DNA of 64,000 nt from NCBI RefSeq assembly GCF_030433895.1, contig NZ_JARUXE010000013.1, forward strand, positions 1 through 64,000. Reading direction: 5' to 3'. How positions within the stretch are numbered: position 1 is the stretch's first letter; the number at the start of each line of letters is the position of its first letter. Below are positions 28,408 through 38,616 of the stretch, one piece after another. The position numbers and the translations under genes are program-made. The notes under the pieces were generated by a model. The model did not search any database. It was not told the origin of the DNA and was given only the letters and a program-made list of their open reading frames with translations. The DNA comes from Arthrobacter sp. PsM3. GTDB taxonomy: Bacteria > Actinomycetota > Actinomycetes > Actinomycetales > Micrococcaceae.

Positions 28408-28518
28408 GCAGGTACAACTGCCTGCGCACGGATATCAACGAGGGCAGAGGCTTTTTGCCCCAGCCGGCGGGGGTTGTCGGGAGACAGCGGCCGTTGGCCA
28501 ACAAACGAAGGACGGGTC

Positions 28519-29808
<1,290 letters not shown>

Positions 29809-29810
29809 GC

Positions 29811-30920
29811 ATGTCCGCCTTTCGCACCCACGGCCGCGGCCACCTCAACGGTCCGGTGGTGGTCGTGGGGACCGGGCTCCTGGGCACCAGCATCGGGCTG
29901 GGGCTGCGGGGCCGCGGAGTGGCAGTCTTCCTCTCCGACCCTTCGCCCACCAACCAGGCCGTCGCCGTCGACATCGGCGCAGGCCTTCCCCTGGCGCGCC
30001 TTGACGGCGAACAGCCGGAACTCGTGGTCGTCGCCGCACCGCCGGATGTGACGGCGGATGTGGTCGAACGCGCCCTCGCGGACTACCCCAAGGCCACCGT
30101 CGTGGACATCGCCAGCGTGAAGGCCGGCATCCAGGCCGAGCTCCGCACCCGCGGCGCCGACCTTCACCGCTACGTGGGCACCCACCCGATGGCGGGCCGG
30201 GAAAAGTCGGGCCCCGTCGCTGCCCGCGGCGAGCTCTTCACCTCCATGCCGTGGGTCCTTTGCCCCTCCGGGGAGACACAGCCCCAGGCTTTGCAGGCAG
30301 CGCGCGCGCTGGCTGTGGACCTCGGCGCCGTCGTGTCCGAATTCGGGGCCGAGGAACACGACGAGGCGGTGGCGCTCGTCTCGCACGTGCCCCAGGTCGT
30401 GTCCTCGCTCGTGGCCAGCCGGCTGCAGGGCACCCCCCTGCATGCGCTGTCCCTCGCCGGCAACGGACTGCGGGACGTCACCCGGATCGCGGCGAGTGAT
30501 CCAACCCTCTGGGTGCAGATCCTCGGCGCCAACGCGGAGAAGGTCGTGGAGATCCTGCACGGCGTCCGCGAGGACCTCAACCGGGTCATCGGTACGCTCG
30601 AGAACCCGACAGCGCCCGGTGCCCGGCTCGATCTTGCCCAGCTGATCAGCGAAGGCAACGCCGGCCAGTCCCGCATTCCCGGCAAGCACGGCGGACCCCC
30701 GCAGGCGTACTCCTGGCTGACGGTCCTGGTCGATGACACCCCGGGGCAGATCGCCAGGCTCCTGACGGAGATCGGCGAGATCGGCGTCAACCTCGAGGAC
30801 CTCCGGCTGGACCACTCCTCGGGACAGAACGTGGGCATGGTGGAAATCTCCGTGCTGCCGAACAAGCACGAACTGTTAATCGAAGCCCTCAACGACCGTG
30901 GATGGCGGGTACTCCAGTAA
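29811..30920 (+). CDS. tyrA: Prephenate dehydrogenase with C-terminal ACT domain
   Basis: A 369-residue enzyme making 4-hydroxyphenylpyruvate for tyrosine. The NAD-binding motif is VVGTGLLGTSIGLGLR; catalytic residues lie in VGTHPMAGREKSG and EHDEAVALVSHVPQ. Residues ~300-369 are an ACT domain (DDTPGQIARLLTEIGEIGVNL), which in homologues senses tyrosine. It sits 2 bases after rluB, and its stop overlaps the cmk start. Confidence 0.95.
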   Translation: MSAFRTHGRGHLNGPVVVVGTGLLGTSIGLGLRGRGVAVFLSDPSPTNQAVAVDIGAGLPLARLDGEQPELVVVAAPPDVTADVVERALADYPKATVVDIASVKAGIQAELRTRGADLHRYVGTHPMAGREKSGPVAARGELFTSMPWVLCPSGETQPQALQAARALAVDLGAVVSEFGAEEHDEAVALVSHVPQVVSSLVASRLQGTPLHALSLAGNGLRDVTRIAASDPTLWVQILGANAEKVVEILHGVREDLNRVIGTLENPTAPGARLDLAQLISEGNAGQSRIPGKHGGPPQAYSWLTVLVDDTPGQIARLLTEIGEIGVNLEDLRLDHSSGQNVGMVEISVLPNKHELLIEALNDRGWRVLQ

Positions 30921-31648
30921 TGACCCAGGAACTTATTGAAACCGTGGACGTCCTCCGCCCCGGAAAAAGCCTTGTAGTAGCCATCGACGGGCCGTCCGGA
31001 TCGGGCAAGTCCAGCGTCAGCAAAGAGGTGGCACGCCGGCTCAAGCTGGCCTACCTCGACACCGGTGCCATGTACCGTGCCCTGACCTGGTTCTGTCTGG
31101 ACAACGGCACGGACCTGGACGACGGCGCCTCCGTCGAGGCTGCCTCCAAGAGCCTGCCGCTGGAAATCAGCACGAGCCCGCTGGAGGAATACGTACGGGT
31201 CGGCGGCGCCGATGTCACGCTCGCGATCCGCGAGCCGTCGATCTCCGCCGCTGTCAGCGCCGTCGCCACCACCCTCGGTGCCCGCACCGAACTGATCCGC
31301 CGGCAGCGCGAGCTGATCGACAAGCACCACCGCCGCATGGTGGTCGAAGGACGGGACATCACCACCGTCGTCGCGCCCCATGCCGAAGTGCGGATGCTGC
31401 TCACCGCGAGCGAAGAGGCGCGCCTGCGCCGCCGGGGCATCCAGCTCGGTGGCAGCCAGAACGCCGAACAGCTCGCGGCCCAGGTCACGGAACGGGATGC
31501 GAAGGACTCGACCGTGGTGAACTTCACCCGGGCCGCCGACGGCGTGGTGACGCTGGACTCCTCGGAGCTCGACTTCGCCGGGACCGTCGATGCCGCGCTC
31601 AGCATCGTGACCGGCATTGTCAACCACCAGGCGCTCAACCGTGACTGA
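30920..31648 (+). CDS. cmk: Cytidylate kinase
   Basis: A 242-residue nucleoside monophosphate kinase that phosphorylates CMP and dCMP. P-loop IDGPSGSGKSSVSKEVA; LDTGAMYRALTW for nucleotide binding; VVEGRDITTVVAPHAEV; and RRRGIQLGG in the lid. The ATG at 30920 overlaps the tyrA stop (TAATG). An earlier in-frame start at 30902 would lie inside tyrA and is less likely. Confidence 0.96.
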   Translation: MTQELIETVDVLRPGKSLVVAIDGPSGSGKSSVSKEVARRLKLAYLDTGAMYRALTWFCLDNGTDLDDGASVEAASKSLPLEISTSPLEEYVRVGGADVTLAIREPSISAAVSAVATTLGARTELIRRQRELIDKHHRRMVVEGRDITTVVAPHAEVRMLLTASEEARLRRRGIQLGGSQNAEQLAAQVTERDAKDSTVVNFTRAADGVVTLDSSELDFAGTVDAALSIVTGIVNHQALNRD

Positions 31649-32402
31649 CGCGAGGCAGCCGGCCAAGGCGCCGGCCATGGCGCAGGTCCCGGCCCGGTGG
31701 ACCACCCTGTGGAGCCGGCCCGTGGGCTGGCTGCTGGACCATGTCCTCTACCGGACCTCGGTCACGGGGCGGTCAAACGTCCCGGCCACCGGTCCGGTGA
31801 TCTTCGCCGGCAACCACATCAGCTTCCTGGACGGACCGGTGATGTTCGGGGCATCGCCGCGTGCCATGCACATCCTGGTCAAGAAGGAAATGTTCACCGG
31901 CGTCCTCGGCCGCGTGCTCCAGGCCTCCGGCCAGCTGGCGGTGGACCGCGCGGGCGACCGGGCGGCCCTCCTCACGGCCAAGGGCGTGCTCGACGCCGGG
32001 CGGTGCGTCGGGATCCTTCCCGAAGGCACACGCGGCAGCGGCGAAGCCTCCGCCATCAACAACGGGGTCGCCTGGCTCGCGCTGAACTCCGGCGCGACCG
32101 TGGTCCCCGTGGCCATCCTCGGTACCCGCAAAGGCGGCGAGCACCTCGACGCCGTTCCCCGGCTGCGCCGCAAGCTGCACGTCAGCTTCGGCGGAGCCCT
32201 CAACGTCAGCCGCAGGCCCGGCGAGACCGGGCGTGTTTCAATGGACAGGGCCGGAACCGAGATCCGCGCCGCGCTGGCCCGCCATGTCCAGGACTCGATC
32301 CAAAGAACCGGGCAGCCCTTGCCCGACGCGGATTCCCCGCAAGAACGTCATGAAGCAGTAGCCGGGACGCCGGCAGATCACCCCATAAGGAAAGTGCAAT
32401 GA
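31641..32402 (+). CDS. 1-acyl-sn-glycerol-3-phosphate acyltransferase-like protein
   Basis: A 253-residue PlsC-type acyltransferase: catalytic HxxxxD is [10 protein letters not shown], and the acceptor motif is LPEGTRGSG. Only one hydrophobic stretch is near the N-terminus, so it is probably peripheral to the membrane. Phosphatidic acid synthesis is the likely role. The GTG overlaps cmk by 8 bases; an ATG at 31677 is the alternative. The stop overlaps der by 4 bases. Confidence 0.88.
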   Translation: MTDARQPAKAPAMAQVPARWTTLWSRPVGWLLDHVLYRTSVTGRSNVPATGPVIFAGNHISFLDGPVMFGASPRAMHILVKKEMFTGVLGRVLQASGQLAVDRAGDRAALLTAKGVLDAGRCVGILPEGTRGSGEASAINNGVAWLALNSGATVVPVAILGTRKGGEHLDAVPRLRRKLHVSFGGALNVSRRPGETGRVSMDRAGTEIRAALARHVQDSIQRTGQPLPDADSPQERHEAVAGTPADHPIRKVQ

Positions 32403-33949
32403 GCGATACGACTCAAACCTCCGGCCAATTTGGCGCCGGCGAAGACGAATACACGCCCACCGGCACGGACCAGGTGGCCGAGCACCTCGCCGCCCTGGAC
32501 GAGGAGGAAGCAGAGGTCCGCGCGGCCTCCCTCCGGGCCGGCCTGGACGACTACGAGCTGGATGAAGAGGACGCCGCCCTCCTGAGCGGCGAGTACGAGG
32601 ACGAGGACTTCGACGGCCCGGTCAAGCTGGATCCGGTCCTGGCCATCATCGGCCGGCCCAACGTGGGCAAGTCCACGCTGGTGAACCGGATCCTCGGCCG
32701 CCGCGAAGCCGTGGTGGAGGACACCCCCGGCGTCACCCGCGACCGGGTAATGTACTCGGCCACCTGGAATGGCCGGAACTTCACGGTCGTCGACACCGGC
32801 GGCTGGGAGCACGATGCCCGCGGCATCCACGCCCGCGTCGCCGAACAGGCCGAGATGGCCGTGGAGCTCGCCGACGCCGTGCTGTTCGTCGTGGACTCCG
32901 CCGTCGGCGCCACCGCCACGGACGAAGCCGTCGTGAAGATGCTGCGCAAGTCCAAGAAGCCGGTCATCATGGTGGCCAACAAGGTGGACGACTTCGCGCA
33001 GGAAGCCGACTCGGCACGGCTCTGGGGCCTTGGCTTCGGCGAACCGTACCCGGTTTCGGCACTGCACGGCCGGGGCGTCGCCGACCTCCTGGACCACGTG
33101 ATGGACACCCTGCCCGAGTTCTCCACGATCGAAGGCCTGGAACGCTCCGGCGGTCCGCGCCGCATCGCGCTGATCGGGCGTCCGAACGTCGGCAAGTCCT
33201 CGCTGCTGAACAAGCTGGCCGGCTCCGAGCGCGTTGTCGTGGACAACACTGCCGGCACCACGCGTGACCCGGTCGATGAGTTCATCGAACTCGGCGGCCG
33301 CACCTGGCGCTTCGTGGACACCGCCGGTATCCGCCGCCGCCAGCACATGGCACAGGGCGCCGACTTCTACGCCTCCCTGCGCACGCAGAGCGCCCTCGAG
33401 AAGGCGGAGGTCGCCGTCGTGCTCCTCGCGGTGGACGAAGTCCTCAGCGAGCAGGACGTCCGCATCCTGCAGCTCGCCATCGAATCCGGCCGTGCCCTGG
33501 TCCTCGCCTTCAACAAGTGGGATCTGCTCGATGACGAACGCCGCAGCTACCTGGAACGTGAAATCGAGCAGGACCTGGCCCACGTGGCGTGGGCGCCGCG
33601 CGTCAACATCTCGGCGCTGACCGGGTGGCACAAGGACAAGCTGGTCCCGGCCCTCGACACCGCCCTGGAAAGCTGGGACAAGCGCATTTCCACCGGCCGG
33701 CTCAACGCCTTCCTGGGTGAGCTGGTTGCCGCGCACCCGCACCCGGTCCGCGGCGGAAAGCAGCCCCGCATCCTCTTCGGCACCCAGGCCTCCAGCCGCC
33801 CGCCGAAGTTCGTGCTCTTCACCACCGGGTTCCTGGACCCGGGGTACCGCCGCTTCATCACCCGCCGGCTCCGCGAAACCTTCGGGTTCGAGGGCACGCC
33901 GATCGAGGTCAACATGCGTGTGCGGGAAAAGCGCGGCAAGAAGCGTTAA
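32399..33949 (+). CDS. der: Ribosome-assembly GTPase Der (EngA)
   Basis: A 516-residue protein with two GTPase domains: [22 protein letters not shown] and NKVD; then [22 protein letters not shown] and NKWD. A KH-like domain ends the protein. It acts in 50S subunit assembly. An acidic N-terminal extension of ~75 residues precedes the first domain, as in other actinobacteria. ATG start overlaps the acyltransferase stop (ATGA). Confidence 0.96.
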   Translation: MSDTTQTSGQFGAGEDEYTPTGTDQVAEHLAALDEEEAEVRAASLRAGLDDYELDEEDAALLSGEYEDEDFDGPVKLDPVLAIIGRPNVGKSTLVNRILGRREAVVEDTPGVTRDRVMYSATWNGRNFTVVDTGGWEHDARGIHARVAEQAEMAVELADAVLFVVDSAVGATATDEAVVKMLRKSKKPVIMVANKVDDFAQEADSARLWGLGFGEPYPVSALHGRGVADLLDHVMDTLPEFSTIEGLERSGGPRRIALIGRPNVGKSSLLNKLAGSERVVVDNTAGTTRDPVDEFIELGGRTWRFVDTAGIRRRQHMAQGADFYASLRTQSALEKAEVAVVLLAVDEVLSEQDVRILQLAIESGRALVLAFNKWDLLDDERRSYLEREIEQDLAHVAWAPRVNISALTGWHKDKLVPALDTALESWDKRISTGRLNAFLGELVAAHPHPVRGGKQPRILFGTQASSRPPKFVLFTTGFLDPGYRRFITRRLRETFGFEGTPIEVNMRVREKRGKKR

Positions 33950-34100
33950 TTCCGACACACCTTGCCGTGACATGCAGAAAGTGTCACGGGCACCCTCCGG
34001 AATCGTGTAAGCTTTTGGAGGTGGTTCGGCCGGACTGCTCAGATGAAATCTTTTGGAAATTCAAGAGAAATTTGTCCGGAGCGGAGAACGGCGGAACTAA
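33950..34100 (+). other. der terminator-like hairpin and tRNA-Pro upstream region
   Basis: CCGTGACA (33965-33972) pairs with TGTCACGG (33982-33989) shortly after der, without a T-run. Next comes an extended minus-10-like TGTAAGCT (34006-34013), whose minus-35 is not clear. About 85 bases follow before the tRNA; I see no gene in them. Confidence 0.45.
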
Positions 34101-34177
<77 letters not shown>

Positions 34178-34187
34178 ACAGAAAGTA

Positions 34188-34222
34188 CCCCGCCGTTCCC
34201 GATGAGGGAACGGCGGGGTTTT
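34188..34222 (+). terminator. Intrinsic terminator of tRNA-Pro
   Basis: Perfect 13-bp stem (34188-34200 with 34206-34218), 5-base loop, then TTTT. Confidence 0.93.
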
Positions 34223-34334
34223 CTGTTTAACCCGCACTGTTTTGTTCCGGGCACGGTTCCGGCGGCCCCTGCGCCGGCGCTGTTGGCCGGACGCCCGCGC
34301 CCCGCGGCTGACGGGGCGGCCGGCCCCGCACCGC

Positions 34335-35204
34335 CTATTTCAGGAAGCGCGAGGTGCGGCGGTCGGCCAGGATCTTTCCCTTCGTCTGGCAGCCCGGGCA
34401 GTACTGCAGGGCCGTGTCCGCAAAGGACACCTCGCGGACGGTGTCACCGCACACCGGGCACGCCTCGCCGGTCCGGCCGTGGACCCTCATGTGGCTCCGC
34501 TTGGCGTCCTTGAGCTCAGAGGGCGGCTTGCCGGCCGCCTCCCGCAGCGCTGTCCCCAGAATGCTGTGGATGGCGTCGTAGAGTCCCCGGACCGCCTCGC
34601 GGTCCAGGGACTTCGCCAGGGCGAAGGGTGACATGCCGGCCGCGTGCAGGATCTCGTCGCTGTAGGCGTTCCCGATGCCGGCAATCACGCTTTGGCTCCG
34701 CAGGACCCCCTTGATTTGCTGGGAACTGGCCGCCAGGATCTCCGCCAGGGCATCGACGTCGAACCCGGGACTGAACGGATCGGGTCCCAGCGCGGCGATT
34801 CCCGGCACGTCGTGCGGATCCCGGACCAGGTAGACCGCCAGGCTCTTCTTCGTGCCGGCCTCGGTCAGGTCGATGCCCAGCGGGCCGGAGCCACCGGAAA
34901 ACAACAGCCGCACCGCAATATGGCCCTTGCCCATCTTCAGCGGGACATCAGTGGGCTTGTCGGTGATACGGACCCAGCCCGCCCTGGCCAGGTGGAAGAT
35001 GAAATACAGGCCGCCGGCCTCCACGCTGACGAATTTACCGAAGCGGCGGACCGCCGTCACGGTCTTGCCCTCGAGCGCGGACACGGGCGGATCCGCCGTT
35101 TTCAGGACCGCGAACGAGACAGGCTGGATCCTTGTGACAACCGCACCACGCAGCTTCCCGGCGAGGAATTCCGCCAGGGCCGCGACTTCCGGAAGCTCGG
35201 GCAT
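34335..35204 (-). CDS. Fpg/Nei family DNA glycosylase
   Basis: A 289-residue base-excision repair enzyme. The mature N-terminus is PELPEVAALAEFL, with the catalytic Pro and Glu. A Lys of the beta-hairpin lies in RRFGKFVSV, and the helix-two-turn-helix in QSVIAGIGNAYSDEIL. The zinc finger is CPVCG and YCPGC near the end. Removal of oxidised bases and cleavage at the abasic site are expected. Whether it prefers 8-oxoG or pyrimidines cannot be decided by eye. It is convergent with tRNA-Pro. Confidence 0.93.
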   Translation of the reverse strand: MPELPEVAALAEFLAGKLRGAVVTRIQPVSFAVLKTADPPVSALEGKTVTAVRRFGKFVSVEAGGLYFIFHLARAGWVRITDKPTDVPLKMGKGHIAVRLLFSGGSGPLGIDLTEAGTKKSLAVYLVRDPHDVPGIAALGPDPFSPGFDVDALAEILAASSQQIKGVLRSQSVIAGIGNAYSDEILHAAGMSPFALAKSLDREAVRGLYDAIHSILGTALREAAGKPPSELKDAKRSHMRVHGRTGEACPVCGDTVREVSFADTALQYCPGCQTKGKILADRRTSRFLK

Positions 35205-35350
35205 TGTCTAGCCGATACCGGCTTGATCTGTCATCGCCCCATCATGTCAGAGTCCTCCCCGGGGCAGGCCGGATATGCCTATACTTTCAGCGGCGGACAG
35301 TTCAGCTGACCGCCGTCGACATTGGTGATTGACCCGATGAAAGGCCCGTC

Positions 35351-35737
35351 ATGAGCATTATTCCCGAAGAGCTGTCCTACACCGCGGAACACGAGTGGGT
35401 CTCTGCCCCGAACGCCGACGGCGTGGTGCGCGTGGGCATCACCGATTTTGCCCAGGATGCGCTTGGGGACGTCGTGTATGCCCAGATGCCGGAGGTTGGC
35501 ACCACAATCAAGGCCAACGAGGTCATCGGCGAGGTCGAGTCCACCAAGAGCGTCAGCGACATCTACGCCCCGGTTGCCGGTGAAGTGGTCTCCCGCAACG
35601 AGGCCCTGGACACGGATTCCGCCCTGATCAATTCGGATCCGTATGGTGAGGGCTGGCTGATGGAAATCAAGCTCGCGGAGGCCGACGCTGTCGAGTCGCT
35701 CCTCAGTGCATCGGAGTACGAACAACAGGTAGGCTAA
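35351..35737 (+). CDS. gcvH: Glycine cleavage system H protein
   Basis: A 128-residue lipoyl carrier. The lipoyl-lysine is Lys66 in GEVESTKSVSDIYAPV; the start YTAEHEWV and end GWLMEIKL are typical. No gcvT or gcvP lies in the window; gcvH instead heads the run gcvH-garA-ftsR-nuclease-merR, as Rv1826-Rv1830. I looked for a glycine riboswitch in the 146 bases upstream and did not recognise one. Confidence 0.96.
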   Translation: MSIIPEELSYTAEHEWVSAPNADGVVRVGITDFAQDALGDVVYAQMPEVGTTIKANEVIGEVESTKSVSDIYAPVAGEVVSRNEALDTDSALINSDPYGEGWLMEIKLAEADAVESLLSASEYEQQVG

Positions 35738-35889
35738 AGCAAAGCCCTTTTCGGGCCGGGTCGTTGGAACAACCGTCGGGAAACCGGCGAAACAGCGCCC
35801 GGCGAAGGGCTGTATCCCGGATTTGCCAGGCTTTTCCGGACGGCATGCGTTGTTTGCAGGGGGGACACCTGCAGCGAATGGAGGAATCA

Positions 35890-36366
35890 ATGTTTGGGCA
35901 CGAACGCAACGACACCGGTGACGGTTCTGGCACGGGTGGAGTGAAAGCTTCGGAGACCACGTCGATCAACCTCACCCCGATCCGCGATGAACCGACCATC
36001 GCCCCGAAGCTCTCGGCTGAGGAGCGGTCCGCGGTTGAGGCACTCCCGTACGGCTCTGCCCTGCTGGTTGCGCACAGCGGCCCCAACACCGGCGCCCGGT
36101 TCCTGCTGGATTCGGACATCACGACGGCGGGCCGGCACCCGGACGCCGACATCTTCCTCGATGACGTCACGGTTTCCCGTCGGCACGTCGAGTTCCGCCG
36201 CACGGCTCGCAGCTTCGAAGTCGTGGACACCGGAAGCCTGAACGGCACCTACGTGAACCACGACCGCGTCGACAGCGTGGAGCTGAAGTCCGGCAACGAA
36301 GTGCAGATCGGGAAGTTCCGCCTCACCTTCTACCTGAGCCCTGCCCGCGCAGCAGGCAACGTCTGA
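35890..36366 (+). CDS. garA: FHA domain protein, GarA/OdhI-like
   Basis: A 158-residue protein. The N-terminal tail carries ETTS (residues 22-25), matching the Thr-Thr phosphorylated by PknG/PknB kinases in GarA and OdhI. The FHA domain (~55-150) has GRHPDADIFLDDVTVSRRHVEF and GSLNGTYVN, the phosphothreonine-binding loops. GarA inhibits 2-oxoglutarate dehydrogenase and glutamate dehydrogenase until its tail is phosphorylated and self-binds. ATG start with GGAGGAA upstream; a small hairpin (TGCAGG/CCTGCA, 35855-35873) precedes the ribosome site. Confidence 0.93.
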   Translation: MFGHERNDTGDGSGTGGVKASETTSINLTPIRDEPTIAPKLSAEERSAVEALPYGSALLVAHSGPNTGARFLLDSDITTAGRHPDADIFLDDVTVSRRHVEFRRTARSFEVVDTGSLNGTYVNHDRVDSVELKSGNEVQIGKFRLTFYLSPARAAGNV

Positions 36367-36389
36367 TTCCGGGGTAGCTGCCTGTGGCC

Positions 36390-37106
36390 ATGGCACAAGC
36401 GGAACGGCGCGGACCCCAGGTTCTGAACATCGGGGAAGTCCTGGCTCAGCTGAGCGACGACTTCCCCAGCATGACGGCGTCAAAAATCCGGTTCCTGGAG
36501 GAAAAGGGACTGATCAACCCCCAGCGGACCCCTGCCGGGTACCGGCAGTACTCCGAGAGCGACGTCGAGAGGCTGCGCTTTGTGCTGTCCCTCCAGCGCG
36601 ACCAGTACCTGCCGTTGAAGGTCATCAAGGACTACCTCGATGCGATCGACCGCGGGGAACGCCCGGACAATCTGCCGCCCGGGGTCACGGTCTCGCCGCG
36701 GATCGTCTCCGAGGAGCTGGCGTCCGAGCTGCAGAACCGGGTCCGCCGGCTCTCCGAGGAACAACTCCGCGCCGAGTCCGGCGCGAGCGTGCCGCTGGTC
36801 GAATCACTGCTGAGTTTCGGCCTGATCGGCCATGTCAATGGAAAATTCGATGAGCACGCCCTTCAGGTTGCACGCGCCTGCGTCCAGCTGGAGGGCCATG
36901 GACTGGAACCGCGGCACCTGCGGCCGTTCCAGGCTGCCGCCGAACGCGAGTTCGGGCTGGTGGAGCGTGCCGTGGCGACGCTGACCTCGCGCAAGGACGC
37001 CGCTTCCCACGCCCGTGCCGCCGAGGCTGCCCGGGAGATCAGCGAGCTGTGCCTCACGCTGCACCGGGCCCTGGTCCAGGACCGCATCTCGAGGATGGAC
37101 ATCTGA
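36390..37106 (+). CDS. ftsR: MerR family regulator FtsR
   Basis: A 238-residue MerR-type protein. The winged helix is LNIGEVLAQLSDDFPSMTAS through RTPAGYRQYSESDVERLRF, followed by a long helical region with DYLDAIDRGERPDNLPPG. It matches Rv1828 and corynebacterial FtsR, an activator of ftsZ. ATG 36390 or GTG 36384 are both possible. Stop overlaps the next start (TGATG). Confidence 0.9.
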   Translation: MAQAERRGPQVLNIGEVLAQLSDDFPSMTASKIRFLEEKGLINPQRTPAGYRQYSESDVERLRFVLSLQRDQYLPLKVIKDYLDAIDRGERPDNLPPGVTVSPRIVSEELASELQNRVRRLSEEQLRAESGASVPLVESLLSFGLIGHVNGKFDEHALQVARACVQLEGHGLEPRHLRPFQAAAEREFGLVERAVATLTSRKDAASHARAAEAAREISELCLTLHRALVQDRISRMDI

Positions 37107-37609
37107 TGATTGAGGTCGAAATCGTAGGCGTGCGGATTGAACTGCCGTCCAACCAGCCGCTCGTCCTGCTCAAGGAGATCCACGGGGAGCGGCACGTGCC
37201 GATCTGGATCGGCACCCCCGAGGCCAGCGCCATCGCCCTGGCCCAGCAGGGGGTCGTGCCGCCGCGCCCGATGACCCACGACCTGCTGATCGACGTCGTC
37301 GAAACCCTCGGCCACTCGATCGTCAGCGTCAATATTGTGGCCGTGGAGGACAACATCTTCTATGGGCAGCTGCAGTTCGAGAACGGGACCACAGTCAGTT
37401 CCCGGGCCTCCGATGCCCTGGCCCTGGCCCTCCGCGCGAAGTGCCGCATCTGGTGCGCCGACGCCGTGATGGAAGAGGCCGGCGTCCGGATCACCGAACA
37501 CGATGAGGGCGAGGACACCCACCCGGGTCCCGCCGTGGACGAGGAGGGCGAGCTCCGCCGCTTCCGCGAGTTCCTCGACGACGTCGAACCCGAGGATTTC
37601 GCCGGTTGA
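37106..37609 (+). CDS. Bifunctional nuclease family protein (DUF151)
   Basis: A 167-residue protein of the DUF151 fold: VPIWIGTPEASAIALA and RPMTHDLLIDVVETLG are the family core, and SRASDALALALR is the conserved second half. Members have reported RNase/DNase activity, but a biological role is not settled. The last 30 residues are acidic. The ATG overlaps the ftsR stop, the conserved position of Rv1829. Confidence 0.92.
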   Translation: MIEVEIVGVRIELPSNQPLVLLKEIHGERHVPIWIGTPEASAIALAQQGVVPPRPMTHDLLIDVVETLGHSIVSVNIVAVEDNIFYGQLQFENGTTVSSRASDALALALRAKCRIWCADAVMEEAGVRITEHDEGEDTHPGPAVDEEGELRRFREFLDDVEPEDFAG

Positions 37610-37674
37610 ACCCGCGCCAAGGTTAAAGTCGAGGATGAAAGTTTCGACACGCCCCGGCAATACCCCGAACGTCT

Positions 37675-37703
37675 TTGACCTTGGGCCCCGGCGGGCCTAA
37701 CGT
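37675..37703 (+). promoter_or_regulatory. Candidate sigma-70-type promoter of the second MerR gene
   Basis: TTGACC (37675-37680), a 17-base spacer, then TAACGT (37698-37703). A start near 37710 would give a leader of about 160 bases. Confidence 0.6.
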
Positions 37704-37870
37704 CAGAAGTACGAGTTCCCATTGCACGCAACAGCCGCTCAGGTCACACTGGAAGGTGCAGCCCCGGCAGAATTACACGGATGAATTTTATCCACCCGTG
37801 TTTTGTTTAGCTAGTGACAACTGGCTGTTGCTGCATTTTCCGCAGGGGAGCCAAGACAAGGAGGATCCAC

Positions 37871-38467
37871 GTGAGTCCGAAAGGCGAAGCGGGCGAGCTC
37901 ATGCAGCCCTCGACGGCTGGTGTAGCCGTGCCCGCTAGCGGTGCCCAGGGCCTGCTGTTCACCGAGGATCTCCCTGTCCTGGACGAGGACGCGGGCTATC
38001 GCGGTCCCACCGCCTGCAAGGCGGCCGGCATCACCTACCGCCAGCTGGACTACTGGGCACGCACCGGGCTGGTGGAACCCGCCGTCCGCGGCGCCGCCGG
38101 TTCAGGCTCCCAGCGGCTCTACGGTTTCCGCGACATCCTGGTCCTCAAAGTCGTCAAGCGACTCCTCGACACCGGCGTGTCCCTGCAGCAGATCCGCACC
38201 GCCGTCGAGCACCTCCGGGAACGCGGCGTGGAGGATCTTGCCCAGATCACCCTCATGAGTGACGGCGCCAGCGTGTACGAGTGCACCTCAGCCGACGAAG
38301 TGATCGATCTCGTCCAGGGCGGCCAGGGCGTCTTTGGCATCGCCGTCGGCCGCGTCTGGCGGGAAGTGGAAGGCAGCCTCGCAGCCCTTCCCAGCGAACA
38401 CGCCAGCGACCAGTCGTTCCCCGGCGACGAGCTCGGCAAGCGCAGGGCCGCCCGCAAGATCGGCTGA
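37871..38467 (+). CDS. MerR family transcriptional regulator (Rv1830-like)
   Basis: A 198-residue regulator with the MerR helix-turn-helix GITYRQLDYWARTGLVEPAV and wing SGSQRLYGFRDILVLKVV, then a coiled helix (LLDTGVSLQQIRTAVEHLRE). The C-terminal part has no metal- or drug-binding Cys, so an effector cannot be guessed. The GTG at 37871 is fixed by a strong AAGGAGGATC. It has its own promoter candidate upstream. Confidence 0.9.
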   Translation: MSPKGEAGELMQPSTAGVAVPASGAQGLLFTEDLPVLDEDAGYRGPTACKAAGITYRQLDYWARTGLVEPAVRGAAGSGSQRLYGFRDILVLKVVKRLLDTGVSLQQIRTAVEHLRERGVEDLAQITLMSDGASVYECTSADEVIDLVQGGQGVFGIAVGRVWREVEGSLAALPSEHASDQSFPGDELGKRRAARKIG

Positions 38468-38511
38468 CCCGCCCACCGACACCAACACCCCCACACAGCA
38501 TCCCCGCCACA

Positions 38512-38580
38512 CAGCGACGCGGGGTCACTTAGCGCCCGTTACGGCAGGCCGGGCAGGCGCTAAGTGACCCCGCGTTGCTG
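38512..38580. repeat. Palindromic intergenic element, copy 1
   Basis: Arms 38512-38536 and 38556-38580 are complementary over 25 positions with one mismatch; the loop is 19 bases. The outer part is CGCGGGGTCA, shared with the copy at 43289; the inner part is CTTAGCGCC/GGCGCTAAG. It lies between the convergent MerR and ParA genes and might also end transcription. Confidence 0.85.
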
Positions 38581-38616
38581 TTGTCTTGGGGTTACCTCGG
38601 GTGGGGCGACCTTGGC

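Noticed and set aside
35205..35350. Glycine riboswitch before gcvH
   Set aside because: No tandem aptamer pattern could be traced in 146 bases, and the gene is not in a gcvTHP operon here.
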